A DNA stretch of 64,000 nt from Ruminococcus sp. AF46-10NS (GCF_003474435.1 NZ_QRNF01000008.1:1-64000), one strand, 5' to 3'; counted from the stretch's first letter, positions 18,468-27,707 are shown. A program made the numbers and translations. Notes: generated from the letters alone by a model not told the origin.

Positions 18468-18989
18468 ATGTCAGAAGCAGCAAAATGGTACGTTGTCCAT
18501 ACCTATTCCGGGTATGAGAACAAAGTAAAAGCCAACATTGAAAAGACAATCGAGAACAGACACCTGGAAGACCAGATCCTGGAGGTTCGTGTTCCGCTGC
18601 AGGATGTAGTGGAGATGAAAAACGGAACCTCAAGACAGGTTCAGAAAAAGATGTTTCCAGGCTATGTGCTTCTCAATATGGTGATGAATGACGATACCTG
18701 GTACGTTGTCCGTAATACCAGAGGTGTTACAGGATTCGTAGGACCGGGATCAAAGCCTGTGCCTCTTACAGAAGAGGAGATGCAGCCGCTTGGTATCCAG
18801 AAACCGGATATCGAGGTGGATTTCGCAGAGGGTGACATGGTAGTCGTTACTGGTGGTGCATGGAAAGATACTGCAGGTGTGATCACAGGTATCAACATGC
18901 AGAAACAGACGGTAACGATCAATGTTGAGCTTTTCGGTCGTGAAACACCGGTAGAGATAAGTTTCACAGAAATCAAAAAAGCTGAGTAA
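18468..18989 (+). CDS. nusG: Transcription termination/antitermination protein NusG
   Basis: NusG binds RNA polymerase and ties transcription to translation or Rho. The 173-aa protein has the NGN domain (WYVVHTYSGYENKVKANIEK, MFPGYVLLNM, VRNTRGVTGFVG) and the C-terminal KOW domain (EGDMVVVTGGAWKDTAGVI). AAGGTGATTAT precedes the ATG. It is co-transcribed with secE and followed by rplK. Confidence 0.96.
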   Translation: MSEAAKWYVVHTYSGYENKVKANIEKTIENRHLEDQILEVRVPLQDVVEMKNGTSRQVQKKMFPGYVLLNMVMNDDTWYVVRNTRGVTGFVGPGSKPVPLTEEEMQPLGIQKPDIEVDFAEGDMVVVTGGAWKDTAGVITGINMQKQTVTINVELFGRETPVEISFTEIKKAE

Positions 18990-19011
18990 GTAAAAAACAA
19001 GGTAACAGCAA

Positions 19012-19041
19012 GTGGGAGGGACACACCCCCGCCAATACCAC
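19012..19041 (+). promoter_or_regulatory. mRNA leader element before rplK (copy 1)
   Basis: GTGGGAGGG...CCCCGCCAATACCAC forms an outer GTGG/CCAC stem and an inner GGG/CCC stem, just before the ribosome binding site. Nearly the same element precedes rplA (19536-19564). Duplication before both L11 and L1 genes suggests an autogenous r-protein (probably L1) binding site. That function is inference. Confidence 0.55.
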
Positions 19042-19057
19042 ATAGGAGGTGCCGAAA

Positions 19058-19483
19058 ATGGCAAAGAAAGTAACAGGATATATCAAATTACAGATTCCGG
19101 CTGGTAAAGCAACTCCAGCACCACCTGTAGGTCCGGCTCTTGGACAGCACGGTGTAAACATCGTACAGTTTACAAAGGAGTTCAACGCAAGAACAGCTGA
19201 TCAGGGAGATCTTATCATCCCGGTTGTAATCACTGTTTATGCTGACAGAAGTTTCAGCTTCATAACCAAGACTCCGCCGGCAGCAGTTCTTCTTAAGAAA
19301 GCTGCAAACATCAAATCTGGTTCCGGTACACCGAACAAGACCAAAGTAGCTAAAGTTACTAAGGCACAGGTTCAGGAGATCGCTGAGCTGAAGATGAAAG
19401 ACCTCAATGCAGCATCCATCGAGGCTGCTATGAGCATGATCGCCGGTACAGCAAGAAGTATGGGAATCGAAGTCGTAGACTAA
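19058..19483 (+). CDS. rplK: 50S ribosomal protein L11
   Basis: L11 forms the GTPase-associated stalk base. The protein has 141 aa, the exact family length, with the N-terminal [21 protein letters not shown] block and a C-terminal rRNA-binding domain. The frame extends to a GTG at 19049, but that lies inside the GGAGG ribosome binding site (19044-19048). The ATG at 19058 has 9-bp spacing and gives the family N-terminus [12 protein letters not shown]. Confidence 0.96.
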   Translation: MAKKVTGYIKLQIPAGKATPAPPVGPALGQHGVNIVQFTKEFNARTADQGDLIIPVVITVYADRSFSFITKTPPAAVLLKKAANIKSGSGTPNKTKVAKVTKAQVQEIAELKMKDLNAASIEAAMSMIAGTARSMGIEVVD

Positions 19484-19535
19484 TAAATACCGAAGCTTAA
19501 GTTCGGGGTTCCCGTAGAAAAAGTGAAATTTTCAA

Positions 19536-19564
19536 GTGGGAGGGCTTTTCCCCGCAAATACCAC
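19536..19564 (+). promoter_or_regulatory. mRNA leader element before rplA (copy 2)
   Basis: GTGGGAGGG-CTTTT-CCCCGCAAATACCAC repeats the element before rplK with a changed loop but the same paired GTGG/CCAC and GGGG/CCCC parts. It overlaps the start of the AGGAGG ribosome binding site of rplA, so binding there could block initiation. Confidence 0.55.
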
Positions 19565-19578
19565 AGGAGGTTATAGAA

Positions 19579-20274
19579 ATGAAACGAGGAAAGAAATATG
19601 TGGAAGCTGCGAAAGCAGTAGACCGCGCAACATTATATGATGCACCAGAGGCTATCAGCCTTGTTAAAAAGGCTGCTGTAGCTAAATTCGACGAGACCAT
19701 CGAAGTTCACATCCGTACAGGCTGCGATGGACGTCATGCAGATCAGCAGATCCGTGGAGCAGTTGTTCTGCCACACGGAACAGGTAAAAAAGTTCGTGTA
19801 CTTGTATTTGCTAAAGATGCTAAGGCAGAAGAGGCAAAGGCAGCAGGAGCAGACTTCGTAGGAGCTGAGGATCTCATTCCGAAGATCCAGAACGAGGGAT
19901 GGCTTGACTTTGACGTTGTAGTTGCAACACCGGATATGATGGGCGTTGTAGGTCGTCTTGGTCGTGTACTTGGACCGAAAGGCTTAATGCCAAACCCGAA
20001 AGCTGGTACTGTAACAATGGACGTAACAAAAGCTGTTAACGACATTAAAGCAGGTAAGATCGAGTATCGTCTTGACAAATCCAACATCATCCATGTTCCG
20101 ATCGGAAAGGCTTCCTTTACCGAGGAGCAGTTAAGCGACAACTTCCAGACGCTTATGGGAGCTATCACAAAGGCTAGACCTAGCACACTGAAAGGTCAGT
20201 ATCTGAAGAGCGTTACAATCGCTCCGACAATGGGACCTGGTGTTAAGCTTAACCCGGTTAAATTAGCTCAGTAA
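19579..20274 (+). CDS. rplA: 50S ribosomal protein L1
   Basis: L1 forms the mobile stalk near the ribosomal E site. The protein has 231 aa, the normal length, beginning [16 protein letters not shown] and with the conserved [14 protein letters not shown] block at about residues 131-144. CAGGAGG precedes the ATG. In most relatives rplJ and rplL follow. Here a terminator ends the operon and rplJL are absent from the window. Confidence 0.96.
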   Translation: MKRGKKYVEAAKAVDRATLYDAPEAISLVKKAAVAKFDETIEVHIRTGCDGRHADQQIRGAVVLPHGTGKKVRVLVFAKDAKAEEAKAAGADFVGAEDLIPKIQNEGWLDFDVVVATPDMMGVVGRLGRVLGPKGLMPNPKAGTVTMDVTKAVNDIKAGKIEYRLDKSNIIHVPIGKASFTEEQLSDNFQTLMGAITKARPSTLKGQYLKSVTIAPTMGPGVKLNPVKLAQ

Positions 20275-20287
20275 TAAATTTTAAATG

Positions 20288-20329
20288 CCCTGTGCAGAGA
20301 TGAGAATCTTTGCATGGGGTATTTTTTAT
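20288..20329 (+). terminator. Terminator after rplA
   Basis: CCCTGTGCAGAGA pairs with TCTTTGCATGGGG (13 positions including G-U pairs), followed by TATTTTTTATT. It closes the rpmG-rplA operon. Confidence 0.8.
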
Positions 20330-20557
20330 TTGGAAAAAATTCTCAGAGAGATGGGAGAGTGTCTTGATTTTTTAGCTTAATGCTTTTACAATAAGGCTCA
20401 AACCAGTAATAGATGGATAGATTTAGAGATTTGTCAGAGATTTATCATCTAAAGTTTACAAATGAAAATTGAAATTATGTTAGGATATAAAAAAGATGGG
20501 GAAAACGTTTCTGTAGGGGAAACTTACAGATGAATTTGTCTGAACAGGGAGTATAAA

Positions 20558-21535
20558 TTGAGATCAAAAAAGCGTAAAGCGAAGAAAATAAAGAAACAGG
20601 TAAACAAAATAAAAATGATACTCTGCCTGGTGGTGGAGGCTATCGTAATCCTGACACTTGTAGTGATCATCGGCTGGAACAAAGGTGTAGGAGACTGGAT
20701 GGAGTCTCTGCAGAAACCGGTCGTACGCAAGCTTGAGATGAGTGGCATCAACAGTCCATATGCAGTGCTGATGCAGGTAAAAGGCGGTAAGATCATCGGA
20801 AATATGAAGGGTGATGAGAAGATATATCCGGCTTCTATGACGAAGATCATGACTGTGATCGTGGCCATTGAGAACCTGGATGATCTGGATCAGGAGATCA
20901 CTCTGACACAGGAGATGTTTGCGGGGCTTTATGAGCAGGATGCAACCCAGGCAGGCTTTCAGCCGGGGGAAACGGTGCGTGCCATTGATCTTCTCTATGG
21001 TGCCATGCTTCCATCAGGGGCAGAGTGCTGTATCGCATTGGCAGATACAGTTGGCGGTTCCAGGAATGGCTTTGTGGAGATGATGAACAAGAAAGCGCAG
21101 CAGCTTGGTATGAATAAGACGCATTTCTGTGATACGACAGGGCTCCATGATTCGGATCATTACAGTACTGTGCGTGATATCGCGGTGCTTCTGAGATATG
21201 CACTTAAGAATGATACCTTCCGGGAAATTATTGAGAGTCCGCGGCATTCTACAGGAGTGACCAATATCCATCCAAGCGGGATCACATATTACAGTACCAT
21301 GTTCAAAAATCTTTCTGACACTTCCGTTACCGGCGGTCAGATCTTGGGCGGCAAGACAGGATATACCAGTGAAGCTGGATTGTGTCTGGCAAGCTTTGCA
21401 AAAATCTATGACAGGGAATACATTCTGGTAACGGCAGGCGCAGCAGGCAATACGGGAAGTGCACTGCATGTGCAGGATGCGGTGACGATCTATAACCGCC
21501 TTGGCAGCGCGATTGAGGCGCAGATGGAGAAGTGA
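20558..21535 (+). CDS. D-alanyl-D-alanine carboxypeptidase (PBP, S11 family)
   Basis: The enzyme trims the terminal D-Ala from peptidoglycan stem peptides outside the membrane. The protein has 325 aa with a very basic N-terminus and one membrane anchor (MILCLVVEAIVILTLVVIIGW). Catalytic motifs are SMTK (Ser-x-x-Lys, about residue 93), SGAEC in the place of the usual SxN, and GGKTGYT. The SGA form occurs in clostridial S11 enzymes to my knowledge. The start is TTG at 20558, chosen from AGGGAG at 20546-20551. The C-terminal anchor domain of larger family members is absent. Confidence 0.88.
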   Translation: MRSKKRKAKKIKKQVNKIKMILCLVVEAIVILTLVVIIGWNKGVGDWMESLQKPVVRKLEMSGINSPYAVLMQVKGGKIIGNMKGDEKIYPASMTKIMTVIVAIENLDDLDQEITLTQEMFAGLYEQDATQAGFQPGETVRAIDLLYGAMLPSGAECCIALADTVGGSRNGFVEMMNKKAQQLGMNKTHFCDTTGLHDSDHYSTVRDIAVLLRYALKNDTFREIIESPRHSTGVTNIHPSGITYYSTMFKNLSDTSVTGGQILGGKTGYTSEAGLCLASFAKIYDREYILVTAGAAGNTGSALHVQDAVTIYNRLGSAIEAQMEK

Positions 21536-21567
21536 GTTTTTTCGTGAAAAATTTATCGGCACAGAGG

Positions 21568-21855
21568 TGTATGCTGCTGTATTGGCAGTGTCAGGGTGAG
21601 CCGATTTTTGTTTCGTCGGACGGGAAAGCGGCCCGCGCAGCGGGCCTGTTCCCTGTTGTTAATGGGAGCGGGTCTATGCCAGTGATGCGACGACAGACGG
21701 GAGCAAGTGAGCGCCGGCAATACAGCGACAGGCAGGAGCAGATTAGAGCCAGCAATACAACAACCACCAGGAACAGGTCTGCTGCGCAGACCGCCTTCCG
21801 TCCGGCGGAACAAAAAAATCGGCTCAACCTGACGCCACCAATACAGCAGCATACA
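21568..21855. repeat. 288-bp imperfect inverted repeat with nested palindromes
   Basis: Arm 1 (21568-21652) and the reverse complement of arm 2 (21771-21855) align over about 85 bp. The outer 18 bp match perfectly (TGTATGCTGCTGTATTGG), and other shared blocks are GAGCCGATTTTT and CCTGTTCC. Each arm contains its own small hairpin: GGCCCGC-GCA-GCGGGCC (21630-21646) and GGTCTGC-TGC-GCAGACC (21776-21792). These differ by paired, compensating changes. The 118-bp centre is not conserved between halves. Open frames exist on both strands, but they only mirror the palindrome and have no good start. It looks like a MITE- or REP-like element or a structured RNA. Confidence 0.8.
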
Positions 21856-21920
21856 GGCATTTACCAATACACTACTCTATACCACAGCGCAGAACAGCGA
21901 CGTGCCTGGAAAGGGGGAGC

Positions 21921-21968
21921 GCGAGGGGGAAAAGCGGGCTCGTAACTCTGAGCGCCTTTCCCCCTCGC
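21921..21968. repeat. GC-rich hairpin
   Basis: GCGAGGGGGAAAAGCG (21921-21936) pairs with CGCCTTTCCCCCTCGC (21953-21968) with one wobble or mismatch and a 16-nt loop. No T run follows on the plus strand, so it is not a standard terminator. It sits between the inverted repeat and the tandem repeat. Confidence 0.65.
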
Positions 21969-21980
21969 AAACTTGCCCAC

Positions 21981-22052
21981 GCCAAAGTGTCCCCCCGAAA
22001 GGGAAAGAGCTCCACTGCCAAAGAGTCCCCCTGGAAAGGAAACGCCCTCCAC
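21981..22052. repeat. Two tandem 36-bp direct repeats
   Basis: Unit 1 (21981-22016) and unit 2 (22017-22052) are adjacent and the same length. They share GCCAAAG-GTCCCCC, GAAAGG and CTCCAC blocks. They lie in the non-coding stretch before pflB. No third unit is seen. Confidence 0.65.
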
Positions 22053-22079
22053 CCAGGAGCGTACGTCAGACGCCCGACA

Positions 22080-22099
22080 TTGTACAATATCTGGTACAA
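22080..22099. promoter_or_regulatory. Palindromic operator candidate upstream of pflB
   Basis: TTGTAC-N8-GTACAA forms a perfect 6+6 inverted repeat about 65 bp upstream of the pflB -35 box. The spacing is typical of a dimeric regulator. It does not match the Rex or CcpA consensus that I know. Confidence 0.4.
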
Positions 22100-22164
22100 C
22101 TTTCTCATTAATTTTATCAATAGTACATTCCCTTGTATATTATAAAGAACATACATCCAATCTG

Positions 22165-22193
22165 TTGACTTTGAAATCTGAATCTGTTATCTT
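22165..22193 (+). promoter_or_regulatory. Promoter of pflB-pflA
   Basis: TTGACT (22165-22170), a 17-bp spacer and TATCTT (22188-22193) give a good sigma-A-type promoter about 85 bp before the chosen pflB start. Confidence 0.65.
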
Positions 22194-22279
22194 ATGGTCG
22201 TCATGAGAAATGTTATATATTACTAACTGCGCGGGCAGTGAACGAAATATTGAGACAACAGGAAAGGATGTGTAACAAA

Positions 22280-24541
22280 TTGGCAAAAGTTGATTTTGAA
22301 CAGTGGAATGGTTTTAAGGGTGATCGTTGGAAAGAGAAGATCGATGTTCGTAATTTCATCAGTATGAACTATACACCATATGATGGAGATGCTTCCTTCC
22401 TGGAAGAGCCAACAGAGGCAACAGACAAACTCTGGGGTAAACTTCAGGAGCTTCAGAAAGAGGAGCGTGCAAAAGGCGGCGTTCTTGATATGGAGACAGA
22501 GGTAGTTACAGGTATCACAGCATATGGTCCTGGATACATCGATGAGGAACTGAAAGACCTGGAGCAGGTTGTTGGTCTTCAGACAGACAAACCTCTGAAA
22601 CGTGCTTTCATGCCATACGGCGGAATTAAAATGGCAGAGCAGGCATGTGAGACTTACGGATACCATGTAAGCGACAAAATCAAAGATGTTTTCAACAACT
22701 ATGAGTTCAAAACACACAACCAGGGTGTATTCGATATCTACACGCCAGAGATGAAGAGAGCACGTCACAACAAGATCCTTACAGGACTTCCGGATACTTA
22801 CGGACGTGGACGTATCGTAGGTGACTACAGACGAGTAGCTCTTTACGGAATCGATTACCTGATCGCAGGCAAAGAGAAAGACTTCGCAGCATGCGACCGT
22901 CAGGGTATGAGACGTTATGACTTCCAGCTTCGTGAGGAGATCGCAGATCAGATCCGCGCGCTGAAGAAGATGAAAGAAATGGCTCAGATCTATGGCTTTG
23001 ATATTTCCCAGCCGGCTAAGAATGCAAAGGAAGCATTCCAGTGGCTGTACTTCGGATATCTTGCAGCGATCAAGACTCAGAACGGAGCTGCAATGAGTGT
23101 TGGACGTATCTCCACATTCCTTGATATCTATATTGAGAGAGACCTTGAGAACGGAACTCTTACAGAGAAAGAGGCACAGGAGCTTGTTGACCATATCGTA
23201 ATGAAATTCCGTATGGTTAAATTCGCTCGTATCCCGTCTTACAACCAGCTCTTCTCCGGTGACCCGGTATGGGCAACTCTGGAAGTAGCAGGTATGGGAC
23301 AGGACGGACGTTCCATGGTAACAAAGAACGACTATCGTTTCCTTCATACACTTGAGGATATGGGACCGGCTCCGGAGCCGAACCTTACAGTTCTCTATTC
23401 TTCAAGACTGCCTGAGAACTTCAAGAAATATGCAGCAGACATCTCTGTTACAACAAGTTCCATCCAGTACGAGAACGATGATGTTATGCGTCCGGTATGG
23501 GGCGATGACTACAGCATCTGCTGCTGTGTATCTGCTACAGAGACAGGCAAAGAGATGCAGTTCTTCGGTGCTCGTGCAAACCTTGCAAAATGCCTTCTTT
23601 ACGCGATCAACGGCGGTGTTGATGAGAAGACAAAACAGCAGGTAGGACCTCAGTATCAGCCGATCACTTCCGAGTACCTTGACTATGACGAAGTAATCGC
23701 AAAATATGATCAGATGATGGACTGGCTTGCACATCTGTATGTCGGAACACTGAACATGATTCACTACATGCATGATAAATACTATTATGAGGCAGCTGAG
23801 ATGGCACTTATCGATACAAAGGTTGACCGTTCTTTCGCAACTGGTATCGCCGGATTCTCACATGTAGTAGATTCCCTTGCCGCTATCAAATATGCAAAAG
23901 TAAAAGCAATCCGTGACGAGGACGGAATCACAACAGACTTCCAGGTTGAGGGTGACTTCCCACGTTATGGTAACGATGATGACAGAGCAGACGAGATCGC
24001 AACAACTCTGCTTTCCACATTCCTTGAGAAGCTGAAACACATCCATACCTATCGTGATTCCAAGCCAACCACATCCATCCTTACCATCACATCCAATGTT
24101 GTTTATGGTAAAGCTACAGGTTCTCTTCCGGACGGAAGAAAAGCCGGAGAGCCTCTGGCACCGGGAGCTAACCCGTCTTACGGCGCAGAGCAGAACGGAC
24201 TTCTTGCTTCCCTGAACTCTGTTGCAAAGCTTGACTATGAGGATGCACTTGACGGAATCTCCAATACTCAGACAATCAACCCTGATGCACTTGGCCATTC
24301 TGAGGAAGAGCGTACAGAGAATCTTGTAAATGTACTTGACGGATACTTTGACCGTGGTGCACATCACCTTAATGTAAATGTATTCGGTAAAGAGAAACTT
24401 ATTGATGCTATGGAGCATCCGGAAAAAGAGGAGTATGCAAACTTCACAATCCGTGTTTCCGGATACGCTGTTAAGTTCATCGACCTTACAAGAGAGCAGC
24501 AGCTTGACGTTATCGCAAGAACCTGCCACGAAAGGATGTAA
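22280..24541 (+). CDS. pflB: Formate C-acetyltransferase (pyruvate formate-lyase)
   Basis: The glycyl-radical enzyme converts pyruvate and CoA to acetyl-CoA and formate, a central anaerobic step. The protein is about 753 aa from the chosen start. The active-site cysteines are in [11 protein letters not shown] (Cys 414-416), and the radical Gly lies in RVSGYAV 26 residues from the end. Starts in frame are GTG 22238, ATG 22268 and TTG 22280. TTG gives [12 protein letters not shown], the family N-terminus, with GGAAAGGA upstream. The ATG abuts the Shine-Dalgarno sequence and the GTG has none. Codon use is strongly biased, as in highly expressed genes. The activase follows at once. Confidence 0.95.
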   Translation: MAKVDFEQWNGFKGDRWKEKIDVRNFISMNYTPYDGDASFLEEPTEATDKLWGKLQELQKEERAKGGVLDMETEVVTGITAYGPGYIDEELKDLEQVVGLQTDKPLKRAFMPYGGIKMAEQACETYGYHVSDKIKDVFNNYEFKTHNQGVFDIYTPEMKRARHNKILTGLPDTYGRGRIVGDYRRVALYGIDYLIAGKEKDFAACDRQGMRRYDFQLREEIADQIRALKKMKEMAQIYGFDISQPAKNAKEAFQWLYFGYLAAIKTQNGAAMSVGRISTFLDIYIERDLENGTLTEKEAQELVDHIVMKFRMVKFARIPSYNQLFSGDPVWATLEVAGMGQDGRSMVTKNDYRFLHTLEDMGPAPEPNLTVLYSSRLPENFKKYAADISVTTSSIQYENDDVMRPVWGDDYSICCCVSATETGKEMQFFGARANLAKCLLYAINGGVDEKTKQQVGPQYQPITSEYLDYDEVIAKYDQMMDWLAHLYVGTLNMIHYMHDKYYYEAAEMALIDTKVDRSFATGIAGFSHVVDSLAAIKYAKVKAIRDEDGITTDFQVEGDFPRYGNDDDRADEIATTLLSTFLEKLKHIHTYRDSKPTTSILTITSNVVYGKATGSLPDGRKAGEPLAPGANPSYGAEQNGLLASLNSVAKLDYEDALDGISNTQTINPDALGHSEEERTENLVNVLDGYFDRGAHHLNVNVFGKEKLIDAMEHPEKEEYANFTIRVSGYAVKFIDLTREQQLDVIARTCHERM

Positions 24542-24549
24542 TAAAAAAT

Positions 24550-25299
24550 ATGGGCGACCAGAAAAAAATCACTGGCTACGTCCACTCACTGGAGAGCTTC
24601 GGCTCTGTTGACGGACCAGGAGTCCGGTACGTGATCTTTTTGAGCGGCTGTGCCATGCGCTGCCAGTTCTGCCACAATCCGGACACCTGGCAAATGAAAA
24701 CAGGAACGGAGTATACAGCAGATGAGCTGCTTGAAAAAGCATGTCGATACCGCTCTTACTGGGGAAGTAAGGGCGGTATTACTGTGAGTGGAGGCGAGCC
24801 ACTGTTACAGATTGATTTCCTCACTGAGCTTTTTAAGAAAGCCAAGAAACAGGGAATCCACACAACTCTTGATACCAGCGGCAATCCTTACACAGAAGAA
24901 GGCCCATGGCATGAGAAATGGGAAGAGCTGATGAAATATACAGATCTTGTCATGCTGGATATCAAGCATATTGATGAGGAACAGCATAAGATCCTTACAG
25001 GACAATCCAACAAGAACATTCTGGCAATGGCGCAGAAGCTTTCTGATATGGGTGTAGCTATGTGGATTCGTCATGTGCTGGTTCCTGAGCGTAATGACAG
25101 GGACGATTATCTTCACCGTCTGGCTGATTTTATCGGCACATTGAAGACCGTGGAGAGAGTGGAAGTTCTTCCGTATCATACACTGGGAATCTTCAAATGG
25201 GAAAACCTTCATATAGACTATCCGCTGAAGGGGATCAACCCGCCAACAAAAGAGCGGATCGAAAATGCGGAGAAAATCCTGGGTGCAGGTACCCACTGA
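24550..25299 (+). CDS. pflA: Pyruvate formate-lyase activating enzyme
   Basis: This radical SAM enzyme installs the glycyl radical on PflB. At 249 aa it has the normal length. The iron-sulfur motif CAMRCQFC (CxxxCxxC, about residues 31-38) is followed by HNPDTW, and a GGEPLLQ SAM-binding segment is present. It begins 8 bp after the pflB stop, so both are made from one transcript. A terminator follows. Confidence 0.95.
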   Translation: MGDQKKITGYVHSLESFGSVDGPGVRYVIFLSGCAMRCQFCHNPDTWQMKTGTEYTADELLEKACRYRSYWGSKGGITVSGGEPLLQIDFLTELFKKAKKQGIHTTLDTSGNPYTEEGPWHEKWEELMKYTDLVMLDIKHIDEEQHKILTGQSNKNILAMAQKLSDMGVAMWIRHVLVPERNDRDDYLHRLADFIGTLKTVERVEVLPYHTLGIFKWENLHIDYPLKGINPPTKERIENAEKILGAGTH

Positions 25300-25356
25300 T
25301 CATAGAAAATATTCGGGCGGATATTTATGAGCCGCAGAAACCTATCAGATTTTGAT

Positions 25357-25403
25357 AAAACCATATTTCATGTCGTAAAATGGACATGAGATATGGTTTT
25401 TTT
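25357..25403 (+). terminator. Terminator after pflA
   Basis: AAAACCATATTTCATGTC pairs with GACATGAGATATGGTTTT around an 8-nt loop, and the stem continues into TTTTTTT. It is a strong rho-independent signal. Confidence 0.9.
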
Positions 25404-25499
25404 ATATTTCTTACTATACTTTGAAAAAAAATAATGATATCATAGATGTGTTGAAAAACATGATGGAATACTATGTGTAAACAAGGCAAAGGAAGAATA

Positions 25500-27596
25500 A
25501 TGGGGATAAAAGAAACAATGACAATGCAGGAAGCATTGGCAATGAAGCAGCATCTGGAGCAGGTTTTTTCTATTGTGCGCTTTTTGGACAGAGAAACACT
25601 GGAAACAGGCCGGGGTGTGGAAGAACCATGTCAGTGTTATTCGAAATGGGGTAAAACTAATCAATGCGACAATTGCATTTCCAGGAAGGCATTTGAGCAG
25701 AAATGTCAGAAAACAAAAATAGAGATCGTAGATTCAAAAGTCTATCAGGTTATTGCCAGATACCTGGAGATCGATGAAGTACCATATGTTATGGAAATGA
25801 TCAACAGCCTGGAAAGAGATGATATCATTGATGCTGAGGATAAGGAGAATCTTCTGGCTGAACTCAGCGGATATGCAGATGCACTGTACAAAGATGTTCT
25901 GACAGGAGTTTTTAACAGAAGATACTATGAGGAAAAGGTGAAAAATCTGGAGAGTTCTGCCGGAGTAGCCATGGTGGATCTGGATGATTTTAAACTTTAT
26001 AATGATACATATGGTCATGATGCAGGAGATAAAGCACTGAAAACAGTAGTAGATGTCATTCGCCGCCATGTTCGTAAGAATGATAAGGTTATCCGTTTTG
26101 GCGGAGATGAGTTCCTGCTTCTGATCCCGGATATTAATATCGATAATTTCACCAAGAAACTGAGAGAGATTAAGGAGGAAGTTCATGCAGCCAGAGTTCC
26201 AGGTTATTCCCAGCTGAAACTTTCCGTAAGTATTGGTGGCGTGCTGTCATGCAATGAGACACTTGGAGAAGCGGTTTTAAAAGCGGATAAATTTATGTAT
26301 CAGGCCAAGACACGTAAGAATATGGTAGTTATCAGCGATAATGAGATTAAGGGAGGAGGGAATTCTGAGGAATTCCTTATGCGGGATAAGACCAGGCTGA
26401 CCATTCTTATTGTAGATGATTCTGAAATGAACCGTTGTATCCTTTCGGAGATGCTTGGCGAAGATTATGATATTCTGGAAGCTACCAATGGAGAAGAAGC
26501 GATCAGTCTTCTGAGACAGTACGAGACGGAAATTTCCCTTGTGCTTCTTGATCTTGTCATGCCTGTAATGGACGGATTCGGTGTGCTGAGTTATATGAAT
26601 GAGCGTAACTGGATCGAAGATATCCCGGTAATTATGATCTCAGGAGAGGATTCCGTATCCTATGTGAGGCGTGCGTTTGACCTGGGAGTTGCAGACTATA
26701 TCAAGAAACCGTTTGATGCACAGATCGTATACAGACGTGTATACAATACCATCACACTTTACGCGAAACAGCGAAGACTTCTTCTTCTTGTAGCAGATCA
26801 GATTTACGAGAAAGAGAAGAACAACCGAATGATGATCAGTATTTTGAGCCAGATCGTAGAGTTCCGTAATGGAGAGAGCGGCGCGCATGTACTGCATATT
26901 AACATTATTACAGAACTGATTCTTGAGAGACTGATCCAGAAGACGGATAAATATGATCTTTCCGGAGCTGTGCGCGGGATGATCGTTACAGCATCTGCAC
27001 TTCACGATATTGGAAAGATCGGTATTGATGACAAGATCCTCAATAAACCCGGAAGGCTGACAAATGAAGAATTCGAGGTCATCAAGACCCATAGCGTCAT
27101 TGGAGCCTCCATGCTTGAGAGTCTGGAATATTATAAAGATGAGCCACTGGTACGGATTGCCCATGATATCTGCAGATGGCATCATGAGCGTTATGATGGA
27201 AAAGGTTATCCGGACGGCCTGAAAGGTGAGGAGATCCCGATTTCCGCACAGGTAGTTGCCCTGGCTGACGTATATGATGCACTGATCAGCGATCGTGTAT
27301 ACAAAAAAGCCTATTCTCATGAGAAAGCTGTTGAGATGATCCTGAACGGAGAATGCGGAACCTTTAATCCGTTGCTTCTGGAATGCCTGACAGATATTCA
27401 GGGCCGCCTGAAGGAAGAAATGCTTACAATGGCAGAAGAACGTGTGAAAACTGAGGATAAAGGAAGTGCAACATCAGAATTTGAGGGTTACGAGAAAACG
27501 AAAGAACAGCTATTTAAGACAATGTCCGAAGATCTCCGAAAAGAATACATAGATAAGGTCCCTATGATCGGGGGGGGAAAAAACAGACGTTTCTGA
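25500..27596 (+). CDS. GGDEF - response receiver - HD-GYP protein with Cys-rich N-terminus
   Basis: A 698-aa signalling protein for cyclic di-GMP. Residues about 35-65 hold a CQC...C..C..C cluster (CQCYSKWGKTNQCDNC) that could bind metal. Residues about 130-280 are a GGDEF domain with intact RFGGDEF and no clear RxxD inhibitory site. Residues about 295-415 are a receiver domain (LIVDDSEMN, phospho-acceptor Asp in LLDLVMP, Lys in IKKPFD). The rest is HD-GYP (HDIGK, HHERYDGKGYP), a c-di-GMP phosphodiesterase fold. It may both make and break c-di-GMP under control of phosphorylation. The ATG at 25500 follows AAGGAAGA. A longer frame starts at 25473 without a ribosome site. Confidence 0.9.
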   Translation: MGIKETMTMQEALAMKQHLEQVFSIVRFLDRETLETGRGVEEPCQCYSKWGKTNQCDNCISRKAFEQKCQKTKIEIVDSKVYQVIARYLEIDEVPYVMEMINSLERDDIIDAEDKENLLAELSGYADALYKDVLTGVFNRRYYEEKVKNLESSAGVAMVDLDDFKLYNDTYGHDAGDKALKTVVDVIRRHVRKNDKVIRFGGDEFLLLIPDINIDNFTKKLREIKEEVHAARVPGYSQLKLSVSIGGVLSCNETLGEAVLKADKFMYQAKTRKNMVVISDNEIKGGGNSEEFLMRDKTRLTILIVDDSEMNRCILSEMLGEDYDILEATNGEEAISLLRQYETEISLVLLDLVMPVMDGFGVLSYMNERNWIEDIPVIMISGEDSVSYVRRAFDLGVADYIKKPFDAQIVYRRVYNTITLYAKQRRLLLLVADQIYEKEKNNRMMISILSQIVEFRNGESGAHVLHINIITELILERLIQKTDKYDLSGAVRGMIVTASALHDIGKIGIDDKILNKPGRLTNEEFEVIKTHSVIGASMLESLEYYKDEPLVRIAHDICRWHHERYDGKGYPDGLKGEEIPISAQVVALADVYDALISDRVYKKAYSHEKAVEMILNGECGTFNPLLLECLTDIQGRLKEEMLTMAEERVKTEDKGSATSEFEGYEKTKEQLFKTMSEDLRKEYIDKVPMIGGGKNRRF

Positions 27597-27630
27597 AAAA
27601 ACCGAATAAAAAAATCCATTCATAAATAAA

Positions 27631-27707
27631 AAAGGAGCCGGTGTGATCCGGCACAGCCCCTGTCAGACAGAGGACTGTGCATTGGAATTACACCAGCTCT
27701 TTATTTT
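27631..27707. terminator. Bidirectional terminator between the GGDEF gene and plsC
   Basis: AAAGGAGCCGGTGTG...CACAGCCC (27631-27659) pairs with GGACTGTGC...ACACCAGCTCTTT (27672-27702) over about 28 bp with few mismatches. An A-rich run lies on the left and a T-rich run on the right, so it can stop both converging transcripts. The right arm overlaps the last codons of the minus-strand gene. Confidence 0.8.

Noticed and set aside
21532..21945. 137-codon open frame on the plus strand, with mirrored frames on the minus strand
   Set aside because: The frames on both strands contain similar peptides only because the DNA is an inverted repeat. There is no convincing start site and the composition is low-complexity.
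21981..22052. CRISPR array
   Set aside because: Only two adjacent 36-bp units without spacers between them, and no cas genes in the window.
22223..23347. 374-codon minus-strand frame
   Set aside because: Antisense to pflB. Strong codon bias of pflB opens this frame by chance.
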